A stretch of 46,114 nt of DNA from an uncultured Prevotella sp. (GCA_900557035.1 USRA01000008.1:1-46114); one strand, 5' to 3'. Numbered from the stretch's first letter, positions 27,394 through 35,431 are shown. The notes: generated by a model not told the origin, from the letters alone. Program-made: numbers and translations.

Positions 27394-27430
27394 GGTTTGA
27401 AAAGCCTACGAACCCGAAAACAAGAATTAA

Positions 27431-27540
27431 TTCTTCAGACAACTTCCATTGCTTCTTCAGACAACTTCTATTGCTCCTTTCGATAACTTACATAGCTTCG
27501 TTAGACCACGCAACTAACTTCGTTAGATAACTAACCTTAC
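27431..27540. repeat. Five 22-bp imperfect tandem units
   Basis: Units start at 27431, 27453, 27475, 27497 and 27519. The first two, beginning TTCTTCAGACAACTTC, differ at one base; the third is intermediate; the last two begin TTCGTTAGA. The array stops 5 bp before the stop codon of the minus-strand gene at 27546. It is a different family from the palindromic array beside it but has the same period. Confidence 0.8.
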
Positions 27541-27545
27541 TTCTA

Positions 27546-27890
27546 TCAATTACCAAAGAGATCAAGCTCCTGCGATTGCTTGCTGTTCTCGCTGTCATCA
27601 TCCTCTTTCTGTATAGAGGCAGAAGAGAAATCAAGCATCAGCTGCTGCATAGCCGAACTCTTATAGTTGATACGATAAACTCCATATCCCTTGCCTTTCT
27701 CTATGATAGAACTTGGATTCTTGGAATTCTTAATAAGATACTGAGAAACAAAACCATACACATATTTATAATCTAGAGGGGTAAAAATCGAATTACAAGA
27801 ATTATAAACATGACGGACAATCTTCTCCAACTTGAGACCTTGACTGCCGGCTTGTACCAAAACGCTGAATATTTCTTGTTCTAATTTCAT
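27546..27890 (-). CDS. Small winged-helix-like protein, function unknown
   Basis: A 114-residue protein not recognised as a named family. The pattern of an N-terminal helix (LEQEIFSVLVQAG), helix-turn-helix-like LKLEKIVRHVYN, a longer helix (KYVYGFVSQYLIKN) and a two-strand wing (SSIIEKGKGYGVYRI) suggests a winged-helix fold. The C-terminal 40 residues are acidic and polar. It lies between tandem arrays on both sides. DNA binding is inferred only from predicted shape. Confidence 0.65.
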   Translation of the reverse strand: MKLEQEIFSVLVQAGSQGLKLEKIVRHVYNSCNSIFTPLDYKYVYGFVSQYLIKNSKNPSSIIEKGKGYGVYRINYKSSAMQQLMLDFSSASIQKEDDDSENSKQSQELDLFGN

Positions 27891-27937
27891 ATAAATAATG
27901 CTAGATGGTTATGGTGAAAAGAAATTTAAATAAAGAC

Positions 27938-28017
27938 AGAGAAGAGTGAATAGGAAGAAGAGCAAACAGGAAGAAGAGAGAACAGCAAAAAGAGTGACCA
28001 GAAAGAAGAGCAAATAA
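27938..28017. repeat. Five 16-bp purine-rich tandem units
   Basis: Units start at 27938, 27954, 27970, 27986 and 28002. The clearest is GAAGAAGAGCAAACAG, with GAAGAAGAGAGAACAG next to it. The plus strand is almost all purine plus scattered C/T, the minus strand pyrimidine. It lies upstream of the winged-helix-like gene, within its likely leader or promoter region, and after the terminator of the next gene. Confidence 0.75.
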
Positions 28018-28027
28018 AAAACAGAAA

Positions 28028-28065
28028 AGCCGCAGTTTCTTCCACTAAGTTAAGAAACTGCGGCT
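28028..28065 (-). terminator. Terminator of the DUF2582-like gene
   Basis: AGCCGCAGTTTCTT (28028-28041) pairs with AAGAAACTGCGGCT (28052-28065), a perfect 14 bp stem. On the minus strand the tail is TTTCTGTTTTTTATTT. Confidence 0.9.
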
Positions 28066-28079
28066 CTTAAGGTTCTTAT

Positions 28080-28394
28080 TTAAGCGAGAGCTACCTTGTT
28101 GTCCTCTTCCTTAATCTTACCCTCTTTGAAGAGCCATCCGATACCAAGGATAGCATCCTCAACACTAATCTTTGCCTGCTTTGCAATCTCCTCCAAAGAG
28201 AGAGACTGTTCTGCTGCAGCCAATGCCTGGTAAACATCACCAGCACGGAAACCTGCGTTCTCAGCAGTCAAATAGATAACTTCCTTCTTAGCTGTAGAAG
28301 TCTTCTTTGTAGCTGTAGCAGTCTTAGCTGCTGTAGCCTTCTTAGTAGCTGTCTTCTTGGCAGCTGTCTTAGTTGTTGCTTTCTTTTCTACCAT
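28080..28394 (-). CDS. Winged-helix (DUF2582-like) protein with histone-like tail
   Basis: A 104-residue protein in two parts. Residues 1-37 are a Lys/Ala/Thr-rich tail with repeated KKTA/KKAT motifs, like histone H1 or bacterial Hc1-type tails. Residues 38-104 form a compact winged-helix domain (NAGFRAGDVYQAL, LSLEEIAKQAKIS, AILGIGWLFKEGKI) as in DUF2582. It is probably a small, abundant nucleoid-associated protein; nucleic-acid binding follows from the basic tail and fold, the role is inference. Confidence 0.85.
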   Translation of the reverse strand: MVEKKATTKTAAKKTATKKATAAKTATATKKTSTAKKEVIYLTAENAGFRAGDVYQALAAAEQSLSLEEIAKQAKISVEDAILGIGWLFKEGKIKEEDNKVALA

Positions 28395-28458
28395 GTCTTT
28401 AGTAATAATTTGTTCTGAGAAATGTTTGTTTCGTAAGCATTTCTTAATTATTCTGATG

Positions 28459-28466
28459 CAAAATTA
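28459..28466 (-). promoter_or_regulatory. -7 element for the DUF2582-like gene
   Basis: TAATTTTG on the minus strand matches the -7 consensus, 64 bp before the start codon. No clear TTTG is at the -33 position. Confidence 0.5.
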
Positions 28467-28523
28467 AAAAAAATAATTTAAATTTTAGCATTTTAAAGCA
28501 GAAAAGTGCTTGTACACAAGTGG

Positions 28524-28567
28524 TTGCACCGCATTTTTTGACTTACATCAAGATAAATACGGTGCAA
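28524..28567 (-). terminator. Possible aspS terminator hairpin
   Basis: TTGCACCG (28524-28531) pairs with CGGTGCAA (28560-28567), with a weaker TTGA/TCAA pair inside the loop. It directly follows the aspS stop on the minus strand. There is no strong U-tract, so termination is uncertain. Confidence 0.4.
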
Positions 28568-28574
28568 TTAATCA

Positions 28575-30332
28575 TTAATCCTTCAAATCAAGCTTAATCT
28601 CCAGCTCATCAAGCTGCTTTGGATCCAGCTCTGAAGGAGCATCAAGCATCACGTCGCGACCTGAATTATTCTTAGGGAATGCGATGCAGTCGCGGATGCT
28701 GTCGAGACCAGCCATAATGCTCACGAAGCGGTCAAGACCGAAAGCAAGACCTGCGTGAGGTGGTGCTCCATACTTGAAGGCGTTCATAAGGAAGCCAAAC
28801 TGAGCCTCAGCACGTTCTGGTGTGAAACCGAGGACCTCGAACATCTTCTCCTGCAACTGAGTATCATGGATACGGAGAGAACCTCCACCTACTTCGATAC
28901 CATTGCAAACAAAGTCGTATGCCTTGGCACGAACCAGCTCAGGATGCTCATCGAGCAATGGGATATCATCAGGATTTGGCATAGTGAATGGATGGTGTGT
29001 TGCCATCAGGCGCTGCTCCTCATCACTCCACTCGAAGAGAGGGAAGTCAACAATCCAGAGACACTTGAACACGTTCTTGTCACGCAAGCCCAGACGGTCA
29101 CCCATCTCAAGACGGAGAGAGCAAAGCTGAACACGAGTCTTATTGGCATTATCGCCACTCAGAATCAAAACGAGGTCGCCATCCTTGGCACCCATCACAG
29201 TCTTGATTTCAGCAAGCTCCTCTGGAGAGTAGAACTTATCGATGCTACTCTTCACGGTACCATCAGCATTATACTTGATATATACCAAACCCTTGGCACC
29301 AACCTGTGGACGCTTTACGAAGTCGGTCAACTCGTTCAACTGCTTGCGGCTATAGTCAGCGCAACCAGGAACACAGATACCAGCAATATACTTAGCCTCA
29401 TCGAATACAGAGAAGTTACCCTTGCCTGTGAAAGCATCCTTCAACTCTACAAACTCCATACCGAAGCGAAGGTCTGGCTTATCGCTACCGAAACGGCGCA
29501 TAGCCTCATGCCATGTCATCTGCTCCAGCTTAGGAAGCTCTACACCACGAATCTCCTTGAAGAGATGGCGAGCCATTTCCTCGAAAAGATCGATAACATC
29601 ATCCTGATCTACGAAGCTCATCTCGCAATCGATCTGAGTAAACTCAGGCTGACGGTCTGCACGGAGGTCCTCGTCACGGAAGCACTTGGCAATCTGGAAG
29701 TAGCGGTCGAAACCTGCTACCATCAGGAGCTGCTTCAGAGTCTGTGGACTCTGTGGAAGAGCATAGAACTGACCAGGATTCATACGAGAAGGAACAACGA
29801 AGTCGCGGGCACCTTCTGGTGTACTACCGATGAGGATAGGAGTTTCAACCTCCATGAAGTTCTGTGAATCGAGGAAGTTGCGAATCAAGATACACATACG
29901 ATGACGCAACTCCATATTCTTGCGAACCGCAGGACGGCGCAAATCGAGATAGCGATACTTCATGCGAATATCATCACCGCCATCAGTATTATCTTCGATA
30001 GTGAAAGGAGGAGTCTGACTCTGAGAGAGCACATTCAGCTCCTTTACCAGGATTTCAATATCACCTGTATCCATTTTAGGATTCTTGCTCTGTCGCTCAC
30101 TAACTGTACCCTTGATCTGGATGCAATATTCACGACCCAGCTTATTGGCAGCATCACACAAGGCCTTATCATCCGCCTCGTTGAAAACCAACTGTGTGAT
30201 ACCATAACGGTCGCGCAAGTCAACGAATGTCATACCACCCATCTTTCTTGAGCGCTGTACCCATCCGGCAAGTGTAACTTCCTTGCCAGCATCAGAGAGA
30301 CGAAGCTCTCCACAAGTTTGTGTTCTGTACAT
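28575..30332 (-). CDS. aspS: Aspartate--tRNA ligase
   Basis: A 585-residue class II synthetase of bacterial type with an N-terminal OB-fold anticodon-binding domain, class II motif 2 ([18 protein letters not shown]), the GAD insertion between motifs 2 and 3, and motif 3 with GLAFGLDR near the C terminus. It has its own promoter next to the terminator of the upstream Spy-like gene. Confidence 0.97.
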   Translation of the reverse strand: MYRTQTCGELRLSDAGKEVTLAGWVQRSRKMGGMTFVDLRDRYGITQLVFNEADDKALCDAANKLGREYCIQIKGTVSERQSKNPKMDTGDIEILVKELNVLSQSQTPPFTIEDNTDGGDDIRMKYRYLDLRRPAVRKNMELRHRMCILIRNFLDSQNFMEVETPILIGSTPEGARDFVVPSRMNPGQFYALPQSPQTLKQLLMVAGFDRYFQIAKCFRDEDLRADRQPEFTQIDCEMSFVDQDDVIDLFEEMARHLFKEIRGVELPKLEQMTWHEAMRRFGSDKPDLRFGMEFVELKDAFTGKGNFSVFDEAKYIAGICVPGCADYSRKQLNELTDFVKRPQVGAKGLVYIKYNADGTVKSSIDKFYSPEELAEIKTVMGAKDGDLVLILSGDNANKTRVQLCSLRLEMGDRLGLRDKNVFKCLWIVDFPLFEWSDEEQRLMATHHPFTMPNPDDIPLLDEHPELVRAKAYDFVCNGIEVGGGSLRIHDTQLQEKMFEVLGFTPERAEAQFGFLMNAFKYGAPPHAGLAFGLDRFVSIMAGLDSIRDCIAFPKNNSGRDVMLDAPSELDPKQLDELEIKLDLKD

Positions 30333-30367
30333 ACCTTATTATATTATATATTTTTGTTTCTGATGTG

Positions 30368-30398
30368 CAAAGTTACTATAATTTGGGGAAACAACAAA
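30368..30398 (-). promoter_or_regulatory. Promoter for aspS
   Basis: On the minus strand, TTTG (complement of 30395-30398), 19 bp, then TAACTTTG (complement of 30368-30375). The -33 box lies in the U-tract of the preceding terminator. Confidence 0.8.
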
Positions 30399-30401
30399 AT
30401 A

Positions 30402-30440
30402 AAATCGCAAAAATGTTACTATAAATAACACCTTTGCGAC
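30402..30440 (-). terminator. Terminator of the Spy-like gene
   Basis: TCGCAAA (30405-30411) pairs with TTTGCGA (30433-30439), with an inner GTTA/TAAC pair. The minus-strand tail is TTTTATTTTG, which also contains the aspS -33 box. Confidence 0.65.
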
Positions 30441-30448
30441 TTTATACA

Positions 30449-30952
30449 TTATCTTTTCACATGCTTGGGGGGATTTTTGCACCACTGTCTGGCTCTCTTG
30501 AACGCCTGACGATGGAACTTCTCTTCTGCCTTGATGACATTAAGCACCTTGCTGGCAGGCAGGATATACATAAACCGGTTATGATATTCCTGCTGCAACT
30601 GCTTCATCTCGATATCCAACTCGTCCTGGCGGCGGATAGCCTCAGCACAACCTTTCTCGTCTGCCGGATTAACGAAATGATACCTACGCATCTCTTCAAA
30701 ACAAGAACGCATCTTCTTCATCATCTGGCGGTAAACCGGGAAGAACTTACTTGCTTCCTGCGGAGTGAGGCTCGCATGGATTGTGATATACTGCTCCAAT
30801 TCTGCCTCAAAACGCTTCGGGTCAAATGGCGGACGCTGCCTTTGAGAATTCTCGGCATGACAAGAGATTCCCATCATCGTCATCGCAATAACTGCCATTA
30901 TAACCAAGATCAGACGTCTTGTTCTATGCTTACTGTTATTATCTTGTTTCAT
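30449..30952 (-). CDS. Spy/CpxP-like periplasmic protein of an ECF cassette
   Basis: A 167-residue exported protein with a basic start and a hydrophobic signal ending GISC, so it may be a lipoprotein. The mature part is helical, with LTPQEASKFFPVYRQMMKKM resembling the LTxxQ-type motif of Spy/CpxP chaperones. It is third in an apparent ECF sigma, anti-sigma, effector cassette. A role in sensing or buffering envelope stress is inferred from this layout. Confidence 0.7.
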   Translation of the reverse strand: MKQDNNSKHRTRRLILVIMAVIAMTMMGISCHAENSQRQRPPFDPKRFEAELEQYITIHASLTPQEASKFFPVYRQMMKKMRSCFEEMRRYHFVNPADEKGCAEAIRRQDELDIEMKQLQQEYHNRFMYILPASKVLNVIKAEEKFHRQAFKRARQWCKNPPKHVKR

Positions 30953-30981
30953 TTATACGTGTTTTTTTAATAGATTCAACA

Positions 30982-31413
30982 TTAGTTCTCTGCCACAAGC
31001 TGTGCATAGAAGTCCTGAGTGTCCATCATTGTATAATCAGCCATCTGCTCAAAGGCAGCATCCTCCCCGTCTGTGACGTGTGAACTCTCAATGGCAGGAG
31101 TTTCGTTGTGCGCCAATGCATGATGCTTTCTCCCTGCCTGCTGAAGCTGGTAAAGCACACCGCCACCCAACATAGCAGTCACGGCTAAGACGGCAGCAAT
31201 CTTTCTGAGAGGCAAACGCCTCCAGAGGCTTAAATGCATGAACTTAGCCTTATTCTCCTGACGGTTCTTATCCGTTTCTTCAGGAGAATCAAATTCCTGC
31301 ATAGGAATCTTTGCCATCATTTGTTCTGCGAAGTTATCGAAATAACCTTCAGGAACCTTGAAATGGTTTTCCTTGCCGAAAATATCATTTATTTTTTTCT
31401 CTTCGTTCATCAT
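30982..31413 (-). CDS. Putative anti-sigma factor
   Basis: A 143-residue protein with a cytoplasmic N-terminal region (FKVPEGYFDNFAEQMMAKIP), a single membrane helix around residues 70-90 (KIAAVLAVTAMLGGGVLYQL) and a short periplasmic tail. Its position 54 bp after an ECF sigma gene and its topology fit Bacteroidetes anti-sigma factors, though no zinc-finger motif is present. Two adjacent ATGs make the first residue uncertain by one codon. Confidence 0.75.
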   Translation of the reverse strand: MMNEEKKINDIFGKENHFKVPEGYFDNFAEQMMAKIPMQEFDSPEETDKNRQENKAKFMHLSLWRRLPLRKIAAVLAVTAMLGGGVLYQLQQAGRKHHALAHNETPAIESSHVTDGEDAAFEQMADYTMMDTQDFYAQLVAEN

Positions 31414-31467
31414 ATTGCAAATTCCTTTGTTCTTTTACTTTTATAGACGATTTACATCGCAGAAGGT

Positions 31468-32013
31468 TTAATCAAACAGATGCAAATATTCTGTTATTTT
31501 TTTCACTGCCAGATGATAAGAAGCTTTCAGGGCACCTTCACTGGTATTGAGAATCTGACTAATCTCAGAATACTTCATTTCCTCAAAATATTTAAGATTA
31601 AATACCGTTCTCTGCACTTCAGGCAACCTTGCCACCGCTTCCTGTAACCTGGTCTGCACTTCATCACCATCAAAATATTCGTCGCTCATCAACCTGGATG
31701 CCACGGAAACATCTTCATCGGCACTTACCTTATCTGCCAGTTTTTGTTTTCTCAGGAAATCAAGTGATTCATTGATAGCAATGCGATAAAGCCAAGTAGA
31801 AAGCGAAGACTTTCCCTGAAAATTCTGCAGATTACTCCAAACCTTGATGAATACATTCTGAAGGACATCATTAGCATCTTCATGACTGAGCACGATACGA
31901 CGCACCTTCCAGTATAGTTTTTCACTATACTGCTTAACCAGCACTGCGAATCCTTCTCGCCGGGTGCGTGGTTCCCGAAGCATCTCTACCAGTTCTGTAT
32001 CACTAAGTATCAT
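31468..32013 (-). CDS. ECF sigma factor
   Basis: A 181-residue extracytoplasmic-function sigma factor. Region 2 includes HEDANDVLQNVFIKVW and STWLYRIAINESLDFLRK; region 4 includes RLPEVQRTVFNLKYFEEMKYSEISQIL followed by the recognition helix. It heads the cassette with the anti-sigma and Spy-like genes. The L,D-transpeptidase gene ends 59 bp upstream, so read-through from that gene is possible. Confidence 0.93.
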   Translation of the reverse strand: MILSDTELVEMLREPRTRREGFAVLVKQYSEKLYWKVRRIVLSHEDANDVLQNVFIKVWSNLQNFQGKSSLSTWLYRIAINESLDFLRKQKLADKVSADEDVSVASRLMSDEYFDGDEVQTRLQEAVARLPEVQRTVFNLKYFEEMKYSEISQILNTSEGALKASYHLAVKKITEYLHLFD

Positions 32014-32072
32014 GAAGTTTACTAAATTAATAAAACTAATTCTTTAATTCTTATTATAAGCCTACTTTCCGG

Positions 32073-33626
32073 CTATAGATATTTTTTTAATTGCTCGAAT
32101 ATCACACCATCAAATCCATAGACATCGGGATAGCTTACCACCCCCTTGGCAAATGGATAAAGCGTGTAATACGTGATGAAGAGAGGAATCTGCGGTTCCA
32201 CCTTTACAGACCCGACCACTAATTTCTTAATCTTCAGAGAATCGGCAGTCATCGAATAGTTGATTCGCCGGATAAGCTTTTCGTTTTTCTCATGAAGCAG
32301 GAATTTAGCCAGTTCGAAAGGCTTCTCTACCCTTATACATCCATGCGAAACGCCTCTGTCTTCACGGCTGAAAACAGCCTGGCTTGATGTGTCGTGCAGA
32401 TAGACAGAGAAGTTATTATCGAAACGGAAAATGATTCTTCCCAAAGAATTTCCCTTTCCACCACGCTGAACCACACCATATTTACCGGAAAGCAACATGG
32501 CTCTTGTAACCTGAGCCGGATCTACCTCCTTGCCCGTTGACCGATCCGAGATATAGTAATTGCGCGCATTGAAGTAAGCCGGATTCCCTGCATGATGCAC
32601 CATATCCTTGAGCATGATGCTGCGAGGCACAAACCACTTCGGATTCAGATCCATCCGCTTGATATAACTGTTCAGTATCGGAGTCTTGGTCTTGGTAGAG
32701 CCACATCCAATCTTCATCGCAAGCGTATCCTGCTCATCTATGGCATAAAGATGAAAAGATGGTATATTAACCAGCACATACTTCTTATGTCTGGCAGGAC
32801 TGTCTGCCTCCCTCCACCGGCATCTCTCCATGTTCACAAGAATCTTCATTCTCTGATTTCTGTCAAGACCTTCCGACTTCAATTTTTCCTGCAACGTATA
32901 ATAGAAAGGAGACTTTGGCTGAACATCCTTCAAGAATGCCGCCAATCTGCTTTTCTCAGTTTCTTCGCCATCAACCTCCACCCTACTTCTCAACTGCTGA
33001 AGAGCAAGATGAAAAAAAGCATCACTGGCATGCTGCATCTTCACATCAAAAAGGCCACGGTATCTCACAGGTCGCCTGATGGAATCGTATGGATTGGGAT
33101 CGATGCTGTCCAGACGATTCAAGATGAATGAAGGATTGACGAATCCAAACCTCTGACCGCCTACATATCTCAAATACGACTTGGTAAGCCTGTATTCCAG
33201 ACGAGCCATCACATGGTTGATATCCTCGTTGCCTTCTCCCAGATTCAAGTTGTGAAGTCTTTCCAGATCTTGCGTAATCTGATTCACATAGAAATGCTTA
33301 GTCTTGAATCCCATTTCATCCACCTTCTGCAGATAGGTCAGCAGCGTATCTGCACGATGATCTATTCCATGACGATCAACCCAAAGGAATTCTCCATGAT
33401 TGCGATAATATCTCTTGGTATGCAAGTCGGCAACAGTAGAACCCGAATCATTGTTCATCAAGCTGTCCATCAATCCCCTTACCTTTTTAGAATTGATTGC
33501 ATAATTTGGGTTCACCAGCTCCTGATAGTATTCCAACGTCAAGTTCTGATTTTCGTTGGGTTCATGCTGCTTACACGACAGAATGACCCAACAGAGCAGG
33601 AATGGCAAAATTCTAAGTATTTTCAC
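32073..33626 (-). CDS. L,D-transpeptidase lipoprotein (YkuD domain)
   Basis: The 517-residue protein starts with a lipoprotein signal ending ILSC (Cys18). A long scaffold region precedes a YkuD-type L,D-transpeptidase domain with catalytic Cys430 in SHGCIRV. Large two-part L,D-transpeptidases like YcbB form 3-3 peptidoglycan cross-links; lipid anchoring would place it in the periplasm at a membrane. The downstream ECF cassette may be co-expressed with it. Confidence 0.9.
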   Translation of the reverse strand: MKILRILPFLLCWVILSCKQHEPNENQNLTLEYYQELVNPNYAINSKKVRGLMDSLMNNDSGSTVADLHTKRYYRNHGEFLWVDRHGIDHRADTLLTYLQKVDEMGFKTKHFYVNQITQDLERLHNLNLGEGNEDINHVMARLEYRLTKSYLRYVGGQRFGFVNPSFILNRLDSIDPNPYDSIRRPVRYRGLFDVKMQHASDAFFHLALQQLRSRVEVDGEETEKSRLAAFLKDVQPKSPFYYTLQEKLKSEGLDRNQRMKILVNMERCRWREADSPARHKKYVLVNIPSFHLYAIDEQDTLAMKIGCGSTKTKTPILNSYIKRMDLNPKWFVPRSIMLKDMVHHAGNPAYFNARNYYISDRSTGKEVDPAQVTRAMLLSGKYGVVQRGGKGNSLGRIIFRFDNNFSVYLHDTSSQAVFSREDRGVSHGCIRVEKPFELAKFLLHEKNEKLIRRINYSMTADSLKIKKLVVGSVKVEPQIPLFITYYTLYPFAKGVVSYPDVYGFDGVIFEQLKKYL

Positions 33627-33660
33627 GAAACGTAATATGAATGATAAAAGAAGTCAACAA

Positions 33661-33978
33661 TTAACGTCTAACCAGAATCTTTCTCGTAAAGGAGGTTCCT
33701 ACCTTGATGATATAGACACCGTCGGAGAGCGAAAGGTTAAAGCGCTTGTCATGTCCCTCTACCCTGAAAGACTTCACGGCGACACCAGCCAGATTGTAGA
33801 TGACAACAATCTGATTGTTGGCTCCGGTGATATGCATCACGCCTCCAGAATAAGTCAAGGAAATCTCCTGCACATCCATGTCTATCATTTCCTCAGCACC
33901 AGTCCGCGCCGAAGAAGCCATAGGCACAACGAACATCATGCTTGGTATCATCAATATGGTAAGTATAGTTTTCTTCAT
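33661..33978 (-). CDS. Short exported protein made mainly of a T9SS-like C-terminal domain
   Basis: The 105-residue protein has a signal peptide (about residues 1-24) and almost nothing else but an 80-residue beta domain. Its pattern (VVIYNLAGVAVKSF, LSLSDGVYIIKVGT, then a basic C-terminal KILVRR) resembles the type IX secretion sorting domain found at the ends of larger proteins. It could be a decayed cargo protein or a genuine mini-protein. It is 34 bp upstream of the L,D-transpeptidase gene. Confidence 0.7.
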   Translation of the reverse strand: MKKTILTILMIPSMMFVVPMASSARTGAEEMIDMDVQEISLTYSGGVMHITGANNQIVVIYNLAGVAVKSFRVEGHDKRFNLSLSDGVYIIKVGTSFTRKILVRR

Positions 33979-34013
33979 ATTCCTGCTCTTTTACGTTAAA
34001 AAATACTTTCCTG

Positions 34014-34021
34014 CAAAGATA
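34014..34021 (-). promoter_or_regulatory. -7 element for the T9SS-like gene
   Basis: TATCTTTG on the minus strand matches the -7 consensus. The position of its -33 box falls inside the galE terminator stem, where no TTTG is seen. Confidence 0.5.
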
Positions 34022-34024
34022 TAA

Positions 34025-34072
34025 AAAAAGAAGGAACCTGCCATCATTCCAGATGCCAAGTTCCTTCTTTTT
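34025..34072 (-). terminator. Terminator of galE
   Basis: AAAAAGAAGGAAC (34025-34037) pairs with GTTCCTTCTTTTT (34060-34072), a 13 bp stem with a 22 nt loop. The minus-strand T-run leads into the next gene's -7 box. Confidence 0.85.
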
Positions 34073-34090
34073 ATATATATTTAACCGTAA

Positions 34091-35128
34091 TTACATGATT
34101 CCGTCGGCACGGAGCTTCTGCTGCCACTTCCAGGCAGAAGCCAAGACATCATCAAGCTTAGCCTCAGCCTTCCAGCCCAAAACTTCGTTAGCCTTGGTGC
34201 AATCGCCCCAGATCTTCTCGATATCGCCCTCACGACGTGGACCGTACTTCCAGTTCAACTTCACGCCAGTAGCCTTCTCGAATGTCTCTACGATTTCGAG
34301 AGTAGAGTTACCATTACCTGTACCAACATTGAAATACTCAATTGGTTCAGTTTCCTTGTCGAGTACACGAGCCATAGCGCAAACGTGAGCCTTGGCGAGG
34401 TCAACTACATAAATGTAGTCGCGGATGCAGGTTCCATCAGGAGTATCATAATCGTTACCGAAGATGGTGAGCTCCTTGCGAATACCCATAGCAGTCTGAG
34501 TTACGTAAGGAATCAGGTTGTTTGGCACACCGTTTGGCAACTCACCAATTTCTGCAGATGGATGAGCACCGATTGGGTTGAAGTATCTCAAGACAATGCT
34601 CTTGATGTTAGCACCGCTATGGATATAGTCTGCGATGATCTGCTCGTTCACCTCCTTGGTATTACCATAAGGAGAAGTAGCCTTCTGATGAGGAGCCTCC
34701 TCTGTTACAGGCAAGTTCTCTGGCTTAGGCTGACCGTAAACGGTGCAAGAAGAAGAGAAGATAATACCCTTAACGTTATATTTTGGCATCAACTCAAGCA
34801 AGTTGATGAGCGAAACCAGGTTGTTGCGGTAGTACAACAAAGGCTTCTGTACACTCTCACCTACAGCCTTGCTGGCAGCAAAGTGAATGATACCCTCGAT
34901 AGCAGGATACTTCTGGAACACAGCCTCTGTAGCTGCCTTGTCACGAAGATCAACCTGTTCGAAAGCTGGACGAATACCCGTAATCTTCTCGATACCGTCA
35001 AGAACCTCAATCTTTGAATTTGAAAGGTCATCTACGATTACTACGTTGTAGCCTGCCTGCTGCAGCTCTACAGTTGTGTGGCTACCGATAAAACCAGTGC
35101 CGCCAGTTACCAAAATTGTCTGTTTCAT
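34091..35128 (-). CDS. galE: UDP-glucose 4-epimerase
   Basis: A 345-residue short-chain dehydrogenase-type epimerase that interconverts UDP-glucose and UDP-galactose with bound NAD. It has the GGTGFIGSH nucleotide motif at the N terminus, FSSSCTVYG and the catalytic YxxxK in SPYGNTKEV. Length is standard. It has a good promoter of its own and is not in a galactose operon, so it is likely a supplier of UDP-galactose for surface glycans as well as for catabolism. Confidence 0.95.
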   Translation of the reverse strand: MKQTILVTGGTGFIGSHTTVELQQAGYNVVIVDDLSNSKIEVLDGIEKITGIRPAFEQVDLRDKAATEAVFQKYPAIEGIIHFAASKAVGESVQKPLLYYRNNLVSLINLLELMPKYNVKGIIFSSSCTVYGQPKPENLPVTEEAPHQKATSPYGNTKEVNEQIIADYIHSGANIKSIVLRYFNPIGAHPSAEIGELPNGVPNNLIPYVTQTAMGIRKELTIFGNDYDTPDGTCIRDYIYVVDLAKAHVCAMARVLDKETEPIEYFNVGTGNGNSTLEIVETFEKATGVKLNWKYGPRREGDIEKIWGDCTKANEVLGWKAEAKLDDVLASAWKWQQKLRADGIM

Positions 35129-35235
35129 ATTGCTAGTTTATTGAATAATTGATATTATCTTATTTTATATGAAAGTGAGGATTAAAGCCCGGTAGAAAGC
35201 GATGCCAGTGCCAGCCTTATCATCCTACACGTTTG

Positions 35236-35266
35236 CAAAAGTAATGCAAAAAAGTGAAACTACAAA
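35236..35266 (-). promoter_or_regulatory. Promoter for galE
   Basis: On the minus strand, TTTG (complement of 35263-35266), 19 bp, then TACTTTTG (complement of 35236-35243). The leader is about 100 nt. Confidence 0.75.
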
Positions 35267-35317
35267 ATATTTCCGAAAAAATATGCCGAAAGATTTTTTA
35301 TTTTCAAGAATAAGCTG

Positions 35318-35325
35318 TAACTTTG
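35318..35325 (+). promoter_or_regulatory. -7 element for fbp
   Basis: TAACTTTG matches the consensus; TTTT 20 bp upstream (35294-35297) is a one-mismatch -33 box. Confidence 0.6.
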
Positions 35326-35389
35326 CATCAGAAATATAACTTATCAACAGAAATGTTGTTTCAGCAGTAAACATTAGATTTATCAATTA

Positions 35390-35412
35390 TTGACGCAAAC
35401 AATGACGCAAAC
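35390..35412 (+). repeat. In-frame ATGACGCA duplication before fbp
   Basis: TGACGCAAAC occurs at 35391 and 35403, 12 bp apart, each after an A, so each copy has an ATG in the fbp frame (MTQT MTQT). It mirrors the repeat at 2385-2406, which encodes MTHP MTHL in frame with another gene. Confidence 0.75.
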
Positions 35413-35431
35413 ATTAAGGATTACGAATATG

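Larger units (their letters stand above)
27160..27545. other. 386-bp spacer between xylB and a small gene
   Basis: No gene is seen here. From the xylB side it holds an AT-rich leader with ATAGAAATGC twice (27203, 27218), a possible -7 box at 27248-27255, then two separate tandem-repeat families, 27310-27393 and 27431-27540. Confidence 0.8.
35129..35431. other. Divergent control region galE / fbp
   Basis: No gene is seen. It contains the galE promoter (minus strand), the fbp -7 box (plus strand) about 75 bp apart, and the in-frame 12-bp repeat just before the fbp start. Confidence 0.8.

Noticed and set aside
27310..27540. Possible CRISPR array
   Set aside because: Units are only 18-22 bp with almost no spacers, spacers are not unique 25-40 bp sequences, and no cas genes are nearby.
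28755..29867. Long open frame on the plus strand opposite aspS
   Set aside because: It lies fully antisense to a clear aspartyl-tRNA synthetase and its translation shows no recognisable domain; it is a codon-usage shadow.
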